Positions 33,773 to 43,188 of a DNA stretch of 64,000 bases are shown here, piece by piece; position 1 is the stretch's first letter; the number at the start of each line of letters is the position of its first letter. Source of the DNA: F1-80-MAGs062 sp046345315 (GTDB lineage: Bacteria; Planctomycetota; Planctomycetia; Planctomycetales; Planctomycetaceae); NCBI GenBank assembly GCA_046345315.1, contig JBKDKA010000157.1, positions 62,001 through 126,000 on the forward strand, in the 5' to 3' direction. A program made the translations under genes and the position numbers. Below the pieces are notes generated by a model, which worked only from the letters and a program-made list of their open reading frames with translations, did not search any database and was not told the origin of the DNA.

Positions 33773-35098
33773 ATGGTTCGAAACCGACCATCCCGATTCG
33801 GAAACAGAATCGCTGCAGAACGCACGCGGCGAGGGGTGATCTCCATCTGGTCGGTGTCTGCTCTGATGCTCACCGGACTCTGTACAGCATTTATCATTGA
33901 CTATCTCTGGATGAGCGGCATCCACGCGGACTGCCGACGGTGTGCTGAAGCGGCTGCTCTTGCAGCGGGCCGATGCGTGATTCGTGATGAGATTCTGCGG
34001 AAAGTGACTCATCCGTTTGAGGTCGAGGGACGCCTCCAGAACGGGCGTAACGCAGCCGTGTCCATGGGAGAACGTTATCGCCGTCAGACGGCTGTTCCTG
34101 CTCTGACGGCTGACGATGTACGATTTGAGTTTCGGCAGGACCTGACGGGATCGGGCACTCTTCCTCAGGTACAAGGAGCGATCCCGTGCTCAGTGGCCGT
34201 CCTTTATGATGGGCGACAGCAACGACATCAGACCGGCATGTTCTTTTCGGGACTGACGGGATTGATCCGAAGCGGAGTTTCCGTTTCGAGTGTTGTTGAG
34301 ATCAGGAACACACCCATTGGATTTCGTCCGGAGAACGAAGCGTGCGTTCCGATTCTTCCGTTTACAGTCAACGATGGGAAGAGTCATCAGGAGCCGCTGA
34401 CTTGGAGCTACGAGATTGAGGAGCATCATGGTCATGATGACTTTTCATGGAACTCCGAGGCGATGTCCATTGAAATGAATCCCGATGGCATTCCGGAAAT
34501 CACAGTGATCTGCAGTGAGGCAGGGATCAGCAGTTCTGCCGAAGGTTGTGGCCAGCTGCTGCCAGTGACGCTCGGTTCCTCGTCGATGACCGCCGCACAG
34601 ACACTCCACTGTATTCAGCTTGGATTCTCCGGGCCGGATCTGGCCGCTTTCGGGCTGACCGAGATTCGCTTTCCACAGTCCGGGCGATCCTGTGAATTCA
34701 CATCATCAGAATTGTCGCAGATGGCTGAGGCGATGGGCAGGCTGAAGGGGCAGGAGAGAATCCTCTGCCTTCGCGGTGAACCCGACACGGCAGGTGAAGA
34801 TCGGAACGAAGAGAATGCTCAGTCCGGCTTACCGGTGAATTCGGTGTCCATGACTGAAGAATCCACCGCCGAAGAAGACTCGAGTGGGGCCATCCGGGAA
34901 GAGAACGAGGAACAGAATCACGAACTGATGCTGACACGACCGGTGGCTGTGCGCATCATGAATGTGCGGATGACAAAGGCGAGCGAATTTGAGGTCACCT
35001 TTCAGCCCTGTGTCCTTTGTACTTCTTCGGCGGTCATGGGGCAGGGAACTGACGTCACCGGTAACTGTTACATCTATCGTCTTGATGTCGTGAACTGA
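33773..35098 (+). CDS. TadG-like membrane-anchored protein
   Basis: About 441 residues from ATG 33773. A basic N-terminus (RRGVIS) precedes one transmembrane helix (about 22-42) with the TadG/TadE-type IWSVSALMLTGLCTAFIIDY stretch. It is followed by DCRRCAEAAALAAGRC, close to the DAALAAAGA pattern after the helix of TadG proteins. The large outer domain has no recognised family and includes an acidic Glu/Ser-rich insert near 355-375. It probably belongs to the pilus assembly machinery in the envelope. The frame is open from 33650, but that would read through the terminator hairpin, so the later ATG is preferred. Confidence 0.72.
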   Translation: MVRNRPSRFGNRIAAERTRRGVISIWSVSALMLTGLCTAFIIDYLWMSGIHADCRRCAEAAALAAGRCVIRDEILRKVTHPFEVEGRLQNGRNAAVSMGERYRRQTAVPALTADDVRFEFRQDLTGSGTLPQVQGAIPCSVAVLYDGRQQRHQTGMFFSGLTGLIRSGVSVSSVVEIRNTPIGFRPENEACVPILPFTVNDGKSHQEPLTWSYEIEEHHGHDDFSWNSEAMSIEMNPDGIPEITVICSEAGISSSAEGCGQLLPVTLGSSSMTAAQTLHCIQLGFSGPDLAAFGLTEIRFPQSGRSCEFTSSELSQMAEAMGRLKGQERILCLRGEPDTAGEDRNEENAQSGLPVNSVSMTEESTAEEDSSGAIREENEEQNHELMLTRPVAVRIMNVRMTKASEFEVTFQPCVLCTSSAVMGQGTDVTGNCYIYRLDVVN

Positions 35099-35278
35099 CA
35101 GCATCTGCTGCGGATTCTGCCGACTGGTTCTGCTTTCACGGACATCATGGCTGCAACGGCCATCTGTTGAATCTTCATGATCTGGACTCAAAGGCATCGA
35201 TACTGAACGACAGCGGCGAAACCTGCTGGAGTTTCTTCTCCGGAGTTTCTCGCCTGAACCTGAAAGCAGGACAACGAC

Positions 35279-36604
35279 ATGGTCGCACCGACGGAATCCC
35301 TTGCCACGTCCTCGAAAGACTTTCAGCGTCTGAAGACATCACTGCATCGTCAGATGGTGGATGTGATTGACTTCAGTAAAGCGGAGACGCTGACGGAGTC
35401 AGAACTTCGAGGACAGCTTCGTTCACTCGCAGAACATCTCTGTGCTCGACACGATGTTCGACTGGATGGGCAGCAGCGGGAGTCCATGGTCAGTGAGATC
35501 ATGGATGAAATCTATGGTTTCGGGCCCATCGAATCGCTGATGGTCGATCCGGAAGTCACGGACATCATGATCAACGGTCCGGACAGAATTCTGGTCGAGC
35601 GAAAGGGGCTTCTGGAGTCGACCAATATTCGTTTCGCGGACAGTGCTCATCTGATGCACTTCATTCAGCGGCTGGTTGGTCGATGTGGGCGGCGGATTGA
35701 TGAATCCAACCCGATTGTTGACGCGCGTCTGCCGGACGGATCTCGATTCAACGCAGTGATTCCGCCGCTGGCACTTTGTGGTCCGACCGTTTCCATTCGT
35801 CGTTTCGGCAACAAACGACTGCGAATGGAAGACATGATTCGATATGGTTCAATTGCTCCGGCAATTGCAGACTTTCTGATTCTCGCCGTTCGGGGACGAA
35901 TGAACATCATCGTTGCCGGTGGTACCGGTGCCGGCAAGACGACGCTGCTGAACTGCATGAGCCGATTCATTCCGGATAGTCAGCGTGTGGTCACGATCGA
36001 GGAAACGGCAGAACTGACCCTGCAGCAGCCGGACGTCGTGCCGCTCGAAACAAGAATGCCGAATATGGAAGGGAAGGGGGCTGTCACTCAGCGAGACCTT
36101 CTCAGAAACGCACTGCGAATGAGACCGGATCGGATCATCGTGGGGGAGGCTCGCGGTGCCGAAGTGCTCGATATGCTCCAGGCGATGAATACGGGTCACG
36201 ACGGATCCATGAGTACCGTTCATGCGAACGATACTCGTGAGACACTTGATCGACTCGAGCTGATGATTGCGCTTTCGGGAGCAGAGCTTCCGACACGTGT
36301 TGCGCGGCAGTACATCGCCAACGCCCTCGACATTGTTATCCATGTGACGCGACTCCAGTCCGGGGAGCGGCGAGTGACCCGGATTTCGGAAGTCGCCGGC
36401 CTGAAAGATGGCGAGTATCGGATGGAAGACATCTTCGTTTACCGAATCAATGGCCAGGATGAGAACGGGAAGGCTCGCGGGGGTTTCTTCGCCACCGGAC
36501 ATCAGCCCGTGGCACTCCGTCGGCTGGCACTCACCGGAGTCAATATTGATCAGTATGCACCATTGTTCGAGCCTCGCGAACTGGAACAGCCCGCTGTTGA
36601 ATAA
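35279..36604 (+). CDS. cpaF: pilus assembly ATPase CpaF/TadA
   Basis: A 441-residue cytoplasmic secretion ATPase of the VirB11/TadA group. The N-terminal domain (about 60-200) contains YGFGPIESLM, EVTDIMINGP and SIRRFG. The ATPase core has Walker A GGTGAGKT (about 219-226), the Asp box IEETAEL, Walker B MRPDRIIVGEARG and the His box STVHAN. It should power Flp pilus assembly with the membrane proteins TadB and TadC encoded immediately downstream. AGGA precedes ATG 35279. Length and motifs are typical. Confidence 0.95.
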   Translation: MVAPTESLATSSKDFQRLKTSLHRQMVDVIDFSKAETLTESELRGQLRSLAEHLCARHDVRLDGQQRESMVSEIMDEIYGFGPIESLMVDPEVTDIMINGPDRILVERKGLLESTNIRFADSAHLMHFIQRLVGRCGRRIDESNPIVDARLPDGSRFNAVIPPLALCGPTVSIRRFGNKRLRMEDMIRYGSIAPAIADFLILAVRGRMNIIVAGGTGAGKTTLLNCMSRFIPDSQRVVTIEETAELTLQQPDVVPLETRMPNMEGKGAVTQRDLLRNALRMRPDRIIVGEARGAEVLDMLQAMNTGHDGSMSTVHANDTRETLDRLELMIALSGAELPTRVARQYIANALDIVIHVTRLQSGERRVTRISEVAGLKDGEYRMEDIFVYRINGQDENGKARGGFFATGHQPVALRRLALTGVNIDQYAPLFEPRELEQPAVE

Positions 36605-36664
36605 TCGAGCGTAACCGGCCGGGGATGAATTCTCAGCAGATACTTTCGCACCGAAGAAGCCAAT

Positions 36665-37528
36665 ATGATTGCGCCGAACCAGACCCTCAGGACACTCGAA
36701 CGCAGGCCGGAGTTTGCCGGTCTGCTCCGAGAAGACCAGCAGTTCGCGACGGGAACCGGCGATGGTCCCGGCGAAGCTATCAACGGCTGGTTCGACCGGC
36801 TGATGATTCAGTCCGGGATTCAGACAGCTCCTGCCGTATGGCTGGGACTCTGCGTGTTGTGCGGTCTGGCTGCGGGCGGCGGATTATTCGTGCTCACTGA
36901 GCGTGCGTTCGCCTCTCTTGTGGCCGGGATTGCGGGAGTCACGATGCCGATTCTGGGTGCAATGATTCTTCGATCTCGTCGGCAGCAGAAGATCATGGAA
37001 CAGCTTCCCGGGATGGCGGAGGAGCTTGCAAGAAATGCACAAAGCGGACTGAATATCTACAAGGCGTTTCAGTTTGTTGCGGCCGACACACCGGCGCCAC
37101 TCGGTCAGGAACTTCGCGTCTCAGCTCGACGAACAGAAATGGGTGTGGATCTGGCGTCGGCAGTTCGAGATCTTCCGGACCGTACCGGCGTTGTGACTCT
37201 GACCATGCTCACCTCCGCGATTGCCGTTTATCAGGATACCGGCGGTGACCTGATCTCAGTTCTGGAACGGCTCGCTGGTTCCGTGCGGGATCGACTCCAT
37301 TTCGTTTCACGACTCCGAGCTGCCACGATCGCAAGCCGTCTTGGTTCGATCATGATGGTGAGCGTGCCGATTCTGGTGATCGGGTTTTATCTCTTTCGTG
37401 ATCCGTTGTACCTCGACAAGCTGCTCAGCACGTTCTGGGGGCGACTATCGCTTGGTCTGGCGATCACGCTGCAGGTCATCGGTGGATTCTTTGTGTTTCG
37501 CATTCTTGGTCGGAGTGCTCGATTCTGA
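36665..37528 (+). CDS. tadB: pilus assembly membrane protein TadB
   Basis: A 287-residue inner-membrane protein of the T2SF/GspF family. Two hydrophobic helices lie at about 55-105, then the cytoplasmic four-helix domain (RRQQKIMEQLPGMAEELARNAQSG region, about 100-225) with TGGDLISVLERLAGSVRDR, and two further helices near the C-terminus (about 222-242, 258-280). TadB and TadC form the platform on which CpaF acts. It follows cpaF by 60 bases. The length fits the family. Confidence 0.88.
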   Translation: MIAPNQTLRTLERRPEFAGLLREDQQFATGTGDGPGEAINGWFDRLMIQSGIQTAPAVWLGLCVLCGLAAGGGLFVLTERAFASLVAGIAGVTMPILGAMILRSRRQQKIMEQLPGMAEELARNAQSGLNIYKAFQFVAADTPAPLGQELRVSARRTEMGVDLASAVRDLPDRTGVVTLTMLTSAIAVYQDTGGDLISVLERLAGSVRDRLHFVSRLRAATIASRLGSIMMVSVPILVIGFYLFRDPLYLDKLLSTFWGRLSLGLAITLQVIGGFFVFRILGRSARF

Positions 37529-37681
37529 TCCTGTGCTGACGATGCAGGAAATGGCTGAGGGCGGATTACTGAAAAAGTGACTGAAGGAATCCCGGGATCC
37601 TTCGAACAGTGGAACACGATCCCGGACCTGGGTTCCTGAGGCACGCATGGCTTCTGGCCTCGCATTCGTGGAGAACGGCTG

Positions 37682-39022
37682 ATGTATACCTGGCTTCTGA
37701 TCGCCGGCGGCATTCTGGCGGTGGGTCTGGCGCTGAAAAATCTCGTCTTCGGTCGGAAGTCCCCGAAGATCCCGAGGATGACTGTGCCACGGCCACAGCT
37801 GTCCGGAACTGATACTGCGGGGTCAGCACGAAGTCTGTCGGAGCGTTCAGGCGAGAGTCAGACGGTCAACTCACCGCTCTCTGCTCTGGCTGCCGGAGGA
37901 CAGACATCGAGATTTTCCGAAAACGTCCCACGTTCTGCTGCAGAGATTCCGGCTGGGGCGGTTCGCGACAGCGGTTCCGGAAGTTTCATTCACGCGGGCA
38001 CAACCGCGTTCAGTTCTGCTCATTCGGAGTCCCCCGGAATTTCCGGGAAGGCGAATCGGATTTCGACCTGGAACGACCGACGGCTGTTTGAAGATTTTCG
38101 GGGAATTCTTGGCAACAATGCAGATGCACTCTCTCGACCGGCGCCTGAGGAACTTCCCATCAGAAATGATGAGATGCTCTTTGGTGGTCTGACCCCAGCC
38201 ATCGCTCAGATGCTTCCGGAAACGCAGAGCAGAAAAGAAGTTCAGTGGAAGGCACTTCAGGGCGCCGGATATCACTCGCGGGCATCGTGGCTCAATCTGA
38301 CTGCTCTTCGGTTTTCACTCGCATTCATTTCTCTCGTGATCATCGGGTTCTGGCTCAATGTTGCGCCAAGGCAGTTTGAAATTCCTCTGATGGCACTCGT
38401 CATCATCGTACCGCTGGTGATTTGGGCTCTCCCGCCACTGATGGTGAGCATGAAAGCCAGCGAACGAAGAATTGATATTGAACGCGGACTGCCGGATGTT
38501 CTGGACATGCTGAACATGGGCGTCAGTCAGGGGCTGACAGTGCCACAGTCGCTGTCTCGGATCAGCCGGGAAATCGCACCGGCTCATCCAGCGCTGGCCG
38601 AGGAACTGCAGATTGTCGATCGTCAGGCTCAGGTTGGTTCACTGCATCAGGCACTGAAGAACTTCGGTCAGAGAATTGATTCGCCCGAAGTGGCATCATT
38701 CACGACACTGATTACACAATCGGAGGCGACAGGAACCAGTATTTCTGACTCTCTGACGCAGTACAGTGACAGCATTCGCAGCACTCTGAAAGAACGAGCA
38801 GACGCCCGAGCCAACGCGGCATCGTTCAAGCTTCTGTTTCCGGTGTCACTCTGTCTGATGCCGTCAGTGTTCCTTTTTCTGCTCGGCCCGGCCATCGTTG
38901 AGATGTCTGATTTCTTCGGGAATCGAGCTGAAGCGCTGAATGCTGACAGAGACAATGCTCTTGAAAGTCTTCGTCAGCAGCCGAGAATCGATTATTCTCG
39001 ATTTCAGCAGGTCGAAAACTGA
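37682..39022 (+). CDS. tadC: pilus assembly membrane protein TadC
   Basis: A 446-residue T2SF/GspF-family membrane protein. A first helix (about 2-20) is followed by a long Ser/Pro-rich insertion (about 30-190) that is unusual for TadC. The conserved region follows: paired helices at about 208-262, the GspF cytoplasmic domain (ERGLPDVLDMLNMGVSQG near 270) with SEATGTSISDSL, and a final helix (about 395-415). It is the last gene of the tad cluster, 153 bases after tadB. The extra N-terminal insertion makes it about 130 residues longer than the usual 300. Confidence 0.87.
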   Translation: MYTWLLIAGGILAVGLALKNLVFGRKSPKIPRMTVPRPQLSGTDTAGSARSLSERSGESQTVNSPLSALAAGGQTSRFSENVPRSAAEIPAGAVRDSGSGSFIHAGTTAFSSAHSESPGISGKANRISTWNDRRLFEDFRGILGNNADALSRPAPEELPIRNDEMLFGGLTPAIAQMLPETQSRKEVQWKALQGAGYHSRASWLNLTALRFSLAFISLVIIGFWLNVAPRQFEIPLMALVIIVPLVIWALPPLMVSMKASERRIDIERGLPDVLDMLNMGVSQGLTVPQSLSRISREIAPAHPALAEELQIVDRQAQVGSLHQALKNFGQRIDSPEVASFTTLITQSEATGTSISDSLTQYSDSIRSTLKERADARANAASFKLLFPVSLCLMPSVFLFLLGPAIVEMSDFFGNRAEALNADRDNALESLRQQPRIDYSRFQQVEN

Positions 39023-39087
39023 TCATCGCAATCGCTTCATGACCTGATCAGAATTCCTGACGGCGTCACGTACTCGCCTGGCTGATC

Positions 39088-40266
39088 ATGTTCAGGTGGC
39101 ATCCGGAAAATCAGGCTGGATCTCAAGCTGTGAACAATCATTCGTTTCCTGAACTGGCTCGCGTTGTTCAGGACGGAATCGGTCGGGAACTTCACCTCGG
39201 TGTTCAGTGCTGTGTTTCGCTTCGCGGTGAGACGGTCCTGAACACGGGGTTCGGAACAGTCTCCGAGGGAGTTCCACTGACGAATCTGGTTCCCATGCTC
39301 TGGCGATCTGCCGGTAAGCCGCTGACCGCTCTGCTGATCATGAAGCGAATCGTTCAGAAGCGGCTGGATCTCGGGACATGTCTTCATCAAATCATTCCTG
39401 AATCCGGACTGACTGATAAGGCAGAGGTGACGGTCTTTCAGCTGCTGACACATACAGCGGGATTTCCGGATACCGAAACTGGCTGGCCGAGTGCGACCTG
39501 GTCGGAATCAATCCGAAATGTTCTCTTCACTCCCGGTACTCTTCCTGTCGGAACGGCTGCCTACCATCCACAATCCAGCTGGTTTTTGCTGGGAGAGATT
39601 CTTGTCCGGACGTCAGATGGATTCAGCAGCTTCGAAGAAGTTCTCCGAAATGAACTGCTGATTCCACTGGGAATGATCAACAGTGGTGCAGGTGGAGCAG
39701 ACGTACTGGCCAATACAACGTCGACTGTCGAGTCTTCAAATGAAGGTCGCTCGGAACTGACGAGTCTTCCTCCGCTTTATGAAAGAAACGCAGGGCGACT
39801 GGTGGTGTCACCTTCGAGCCACCCGCCGTTCACAGTGACTGTTTCGCCGGGCGGAACGCTCCGAGGCCCAGTGTCCGAACTGGTAAAAGTCTACGAGCTG
39901 CTGATGAAGGGTGGTCGCACATTCGATCATTCTGATTTCCTGCCGGAGACTGCGGTTCAGATGATGTGTTCGAGACAACGTACGGGGCAGTTTGATCAGA
40001 CGCTGCAGCATGTTGTTGATTTTGGACTTGGTGTCATCGTCTGCAGCAGTCAATATGGTGCCGATACGGTTCCGTATGGATTTGGTCGCTATGCTTCCGT
40101 GAACGCTTACGGTCACGGCGGTTCTCAGTGTTCGATGGGATTCTGTGATCCCGAGCATCAGCTTGTGGTGGCCTGGGCCGCGAATGGGCTTTGCGGGGAA
40201 GGGCAGCACCAGAGACGTAATCGAGCCATCAACGAGGCCATCTACAAAGACCTGCAGATTGCCTGA
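39088..40266 (+). CDS. serine hydrolase of the beta-lactamase (class C)/esterase family
   Basis: A 392-residue beta-lactamase-fold protein without a signal peptide. The SxxK motif is WRSAGKP (about 73-76), followed by the LLTHTAGFPD motif typical of class C-like hydrolases. The second motif, normally YxN, reads YHPQSSWFLLGE, so the Asn is replaced. The third region is GHGG near the C-terminus. It is more likely an esterase or peptidase than a beta-lactamase, and catalysis may be altered. It lies 65 bases after tadC and ends with zero bases between its stop and that of trmL on the other strand. Confidence 0.78.
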   Translation: MFRWHPENQAGSQAVNNHSFPELARVVQDGIGRELHLGVQCCVSLRGETVLNTGFGTVSEGVPLTNLVPMLWRSAGKPLTALLIMKRIVQKRLDLGTCLHQIIPESGLTDKAEVTVFQLLTHTAGFPDTETGWPSATWSESIRNVLFTPGTLPVGTAAYHPQSSWFLLGEILVRTSDGFSSFEEVLRNELLIPLGMINSGAGGADVLANTTSTVESSNEGRSELTSLPPLYERNAGRLVVSPSSHPPFTVTVSPGGTLRGPVSELVKVYELLMKGGRTFDHSDFLPETAVQMMCSRQRTGQFDQTLQHVVDFGLGVIVCSSQYGADTVPYGFGRYASVNAYGHGGSQCSMGFCDPEHQLVVAWAANGLCGEGQHQRRNRAINEAIYKDLQIA

Positions 40267-40758
40267 TCAGGTTGCTGAATGCGGTATTCCGGATTCCGGC
40301 AGTCCGATCTGCCGAACCGCTTCGTAGACGACAGTGTTTACTGTACTTGCCAGATTCAGGCTGCGAACTTCAGGACGCATTGGCAGGCACAGATTGGAGT
40401 TCGGGTCACGCTGCAGAAGAGATGCCGGCAGCCCTCGTGATTCACTGCCAAACAGAAGAATGTCGCCGGGAGAAAAACTCGCATCCCAGATGTGACGTGT
40501 TGCCGTTTTTGTGAGAGTCCAGATTCCGGCTCCGGGAATTCTCTCCAGGAGATCATTCCACGAATCGACCAGCTCCCAGTCAAGATGTTCCCAGTAGTCC
40601 ATTCCCGCTCGTTTCAATGAGCGGTCATCGAGACGGAACCCGACGGGCCGAATCATCCAAAGCTTGGCACCCACCGCGACGCAGGTTCGTCCGATGTTCC
40701 CTGTGTTCTGTGGAATCTCCGGCTGGTAAAGAACAACATGAACGAGTGGTTGAACCAT
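40267..40758 (-). CDS. trmL: tRNA (cytidine/uridine-34-2'-O)-methyltransferase TrmL
   Basis: A 163-residue SPOUT-class methyltransferase. It shows the family order: LYQPEIPQNTGNIGRTC at the N-terminus (the RNA and SAM side), FGSESRGLP in the middle, and the knotted C-terminal LPMRPEVRSLNLASTV that binds SAM. TrmL methylates the ribose of the wobble base in two leucine tRNAs. The length is typical (about 155-160). The stop codon abuts that of the serine hydrolase gene. Confidence 0.93.
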   Translation of the reverse strand: MVQPLVHVVLYQPEIPQNTGNIGRTCVAVGAKLWMIRPVGFRLDDRSLKRAGMDYWEHLDWELVDSWNDLLERIPGAGIWTLTKTATRHIWDASFSPGDILLFGSESRGLPASLLQRDPNSNLCLPMRPEVRSLNLASTVNTVVYEAVRQIGLPESGIPHSAT

Positions 40759-40978
40759 TTTGCAGACTCAGGCAGGAGACTCCGGAAGAATGTGGCTCCC
40801 ACGATTCAATGCGGGAGCCATTCTCGGGAGTCTGAGCAATTCAGAGGCTGAGTGCAACAATCCGTCACAGTCCCACCGCGAAGGTCGTGCTGTTCCGGGA
40901 AGATCCTGAATCTGTGAAGTCGAATCTTCAGGTGTTGCTGCTGATAATGGCCTCGGGCTGTCCGCATTCAGGAACGCG

Positions 40979-41899
40979 TCACCTGACCGCATCGGCGACG
41001 ATTTTTGAGTTCCGTGCGTCTGTAAGTGGATGTTCCGGTCGTGTCAGCGTCGCCCAGAGGTACGAAGTGAAGAATTCCCGAAATACCGGCAGTCGCAGCA
41101 GTGGACGCGTCCAGCGAGCGTAACGCGAGCCGAACGGCTGGAGTCTCATCGTGAAGTCAAAGCCCGATCGTTTGAAGACGGCTTCGAAATCCCGGATCAG
41201 CAGCTTATTCAGATAGTCTTCTGAAATTTTTTCTTCGAGATACTTATCGGCTTTGCGATTTCCGTCGGAATCGAAATCGTGCATTGTCGGCTGATACCAG
41301 GGCGAGTCGTAAACACGCCGACAGGTTCGGAGGAGCGTCTTTTCCGACACCAGCACGTGAGCCCAGGGCACTGGCATCGTTGACCACAGATGAGGAGCAA
41401 ATGGGTGATACCATCCCCATGTACCGATCAGCATCTGACCACCTGGTTTGAGGATGCGGAAACATTCACGGAGGATGTCATCGGGCCGAGACACGTGTTC
41501 GAAAACGTCGTAGCAGAGAATGACATCGGCAGACTGGTCGTCGAGCGGTACGCCGTTCACAGTGCTTTCGAGAAATGTGATTCGCTCGTCGTGATTGTTC
41601 TTTTGTGCTTTGCGGATCGCTTCCGAGTCGATGTCGACCCCGTAGACGTGTGAAGCTCCTGCTTCCCGGTATGCCGGCGTGATGGCTCCGTCATAACATC
41701 CGAAGTCGACCACGATGCGATTTCGGATCTCAACATGGCAGGTTTTGGCTGCATCGAGCACGACACTGGAACGTTCAGATCGATACCGAGCGTAAGCATC
41801 AAATGACTGCAGTGCTTCCTTCATTTCATCGGAGTGCCCGAGTTGTGAACGATACATCCGGCGTGCCAGTGCGTACAGGATGTTTTCTGCGAGCTGCAT
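40979..41899 (-). CDS. class I SAM-dependent methyltransferase
   Basis: About 306 residues. The Rossmann core has VVDFGCYDGAITPA (motif I, degenerate GxGxG: GCYDG), YGVDIDSEAI (acidic end of strand 2), LCYDVFEHV (motif IV) and LKPGGQMLIG, as in the UbiE/Methyltransf_11 group. N- and C-terminal extensions (about 60 and 110 residues) are not assigned. The target is unknown. The frame opens at TTG 41953, but ATG 41899, preceded by GGGAG at 7 bases, is the better start. It is separated by 220 gene-free bases from trmL. Confidence 0.8.
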   Translation of the reverse strand: MQLAENILYALARRMYRSQLGHSDEMKEALQSFDAYARYRSERSSVVLDAAKTCHVEIRNRIVVDFGCYDGAITPAYREAGASHVYGVDIDSEAIRKAQKNNHDERITFLESTVNGVPLDDQSADVILCYDVFEHVSRPDDILRECFRILKPGGQMLIGTWGWYHPFAPHLWSTMPVPWAHVLVSEKTLLRTCRRVYDSPWYQPTMHDFDSDGNRKADKYLEEKISEDYLNKLLIRDFEAVFKRSGFDFTMRLQPFGSRYARWTRPLLRLPVFREFFTSYLWATLTRPEHPLTDARNSKIVADAVR

Positions 41900-42267
41900 C
41901 TGTGACTCCCAAAGGCCATGGATATCATCTGTCCCCGGGAAATATGTCACCAAATGCTGTTGTTTTTCAGAAATTCAGAGTCCGTCAGGTTCCTTCTCTG
42001 TAATACAGATCTGATGAAACAGCTTGTGCTCTGACCATGATGTGAAACGGATTTTCCGCGATGTTGCACAAAGGCAACATATTCGTCCGGCGCGTCGTGA
42101 TAGCTCAGCAATCCACAATCTGCAGGCTTCGTCAGGGCTGAGTGCGGAGCGTTGTTTCGTTTCGCATGCAGAAATGACCGAAAACAGAAAACACAGGTGT
42201 CACTGAATACGGGTGACCTGTATGCCGCGCTCACCGCCGCTCTGACGAGATTCCGGCAGTCCGAGAA
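41900..42267. other. intergenic region with two hairpins
   Basis: 368 bases between the lipoprotein gene (upstream on the minus strand) and the methyltransferase. ATGTTGC-acaaag-GCAACAT (42061-42080) is a perfect 7-base stem. A second hairpin (42193-42221) is listed as a terminator. No gene is supported. Confidence 0.5.
42176..42221 (-). terminator. probable terminator of the secretin-like lipoprotein gene
   Basis: On the minus strand an ACAGGT/ACCTGT stem (42193-42221, extended by CAC/GTG past a 2-base bulge) is followed by the T-rich run GTGTTTTCTGTTTTC. It lies about 45 bases after the lipoprotein stop codon. Confidence 0.45.
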
Positions 42268-43188
42268 TCACAGCCGGCCGGCCAGGCGTTCGCTCTGACC
42301 CTGAATTTCCTGACTGCTGATCAGGCGGATCATGAGCACACTGGTTTCCGATGACGTTCCTGTTTCCGACTGAAAGAAGAGTCGTCCAATATTCCACTGA
42401 TCGTTGTTGAGGCCGCCAATGACAACCGTTTCACCTCGGTGGAGTTTGATTCGAAACTGCTGTTCATAAAGCGGATGAATCTTCTGCCGAACGGGAAGGC
42501 GATCATGATTGCCGGAGACACTCAGCCTCTGAATCATGGCACCGACATGCAGCTGAGGCAGAACGTTGAGCAGTACCCAGCCGTCCTTGACTTCTTCCGC
42601 AGTGATTTCGATGACACAGCGAAGGTCACTGAACTCGCTCAGATGGCTCAGCTCTTTGACTTTTTCAACCGGGATCTGAGAAAGATCGATGCGACTCTGA
42701 ATTTCCAGCTGAGAGACACCCTTTTCAAAGACTGCGAATGTCGGACCGACAGGCTTCTGAAACGGTGTGGTGATCGTCGGCGAGGGGGCTGTGTCGTCAT
42801 GAGCCACGGCGACACGAGTTGATTCGTTGACGAGACTCTGCAGTACCCACGGGACGGAACTTCCGGCGATCGCTGCCCGAATGCCGCTTTGATTCAGTTT
42901 CTGTCGTTCTTCCGGTGTCATCACACCACTCTCATCGAGTTCTTCCCATACTAGCTGTCGGATTCGGGAATCACTTCGAGGACGCCGAACGATATTGGCC
43001 TCCAGCGTTGCAGAACGGATCGTTCGGGCAGCAATCGCCTCATCAGACTCCGATCGGCGAAGATCAGCCCAGAGTGTTCTGAGTTCCGAATCGTCGTCAG
43101 CTGCTCGAAAAAACGAACAGCCGGATGCCAGTGTGACTGCGGAGAGCAGCAGAGCAGGCGTCCAGAGACGGAGTTGCGGAAAGAACAT
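42268..43188 (-). CDS. lipoprotein with secretin-like C-terminal segment
   Basis: About 306 residues from ATG 43188 (a GTG at 43224 is also open). A lipoprotein signal ends in the lipobox LASGC. The middle part is helical and has no recognised family. The last about 70 residues (HRGETVVIGGLNN, GRLFFQS, TSVLMIRLISSQEI) resemble the end of the type II/III secretin domain (GETVVIGGL, then strands ending in LxIxLTPxxI). The porin-like gates and N-domains of a true secretin are missing. It could be a secretin remnant or an outer-membrane partner of an export system. GAGG lies 11 bases upstream of the ATG. Confidence 0.65.
   Translation of the reverse strand: MFFPQLRLWTPALLLSAVTLASGCSFFRAADDDSELRTLWADLRRSESDEAIAARTIRSATLEANIVRRPRSDSRIRQLVWEELDESGVMTPEERQKLNQSGIRAAIAGSSVPWVLQSLVNESTRVAVAHDDTAPSPTITTPFQKPVGPTFAVFEKGVSQLEIQSRIDLSQIPVEKVKELSHLSEFSDLRCVIEITAEEVKDGWVLLNVLPQLHVGAMIQRLSVSGNHDRLPVRQKIHPLYEQQFRIKLHRGETVVIGGLNNDQWNIGRLFFQSETGTSSETSVLMIRLISSQEIQGQSERLAGRL

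Noticed and set aside
40759..40978. Possible gene in the gap between trmL and the methyltransferase.
   Set aside because: The frames are short, without a start and Shine-Dalgarno pair or recognisable sequence.
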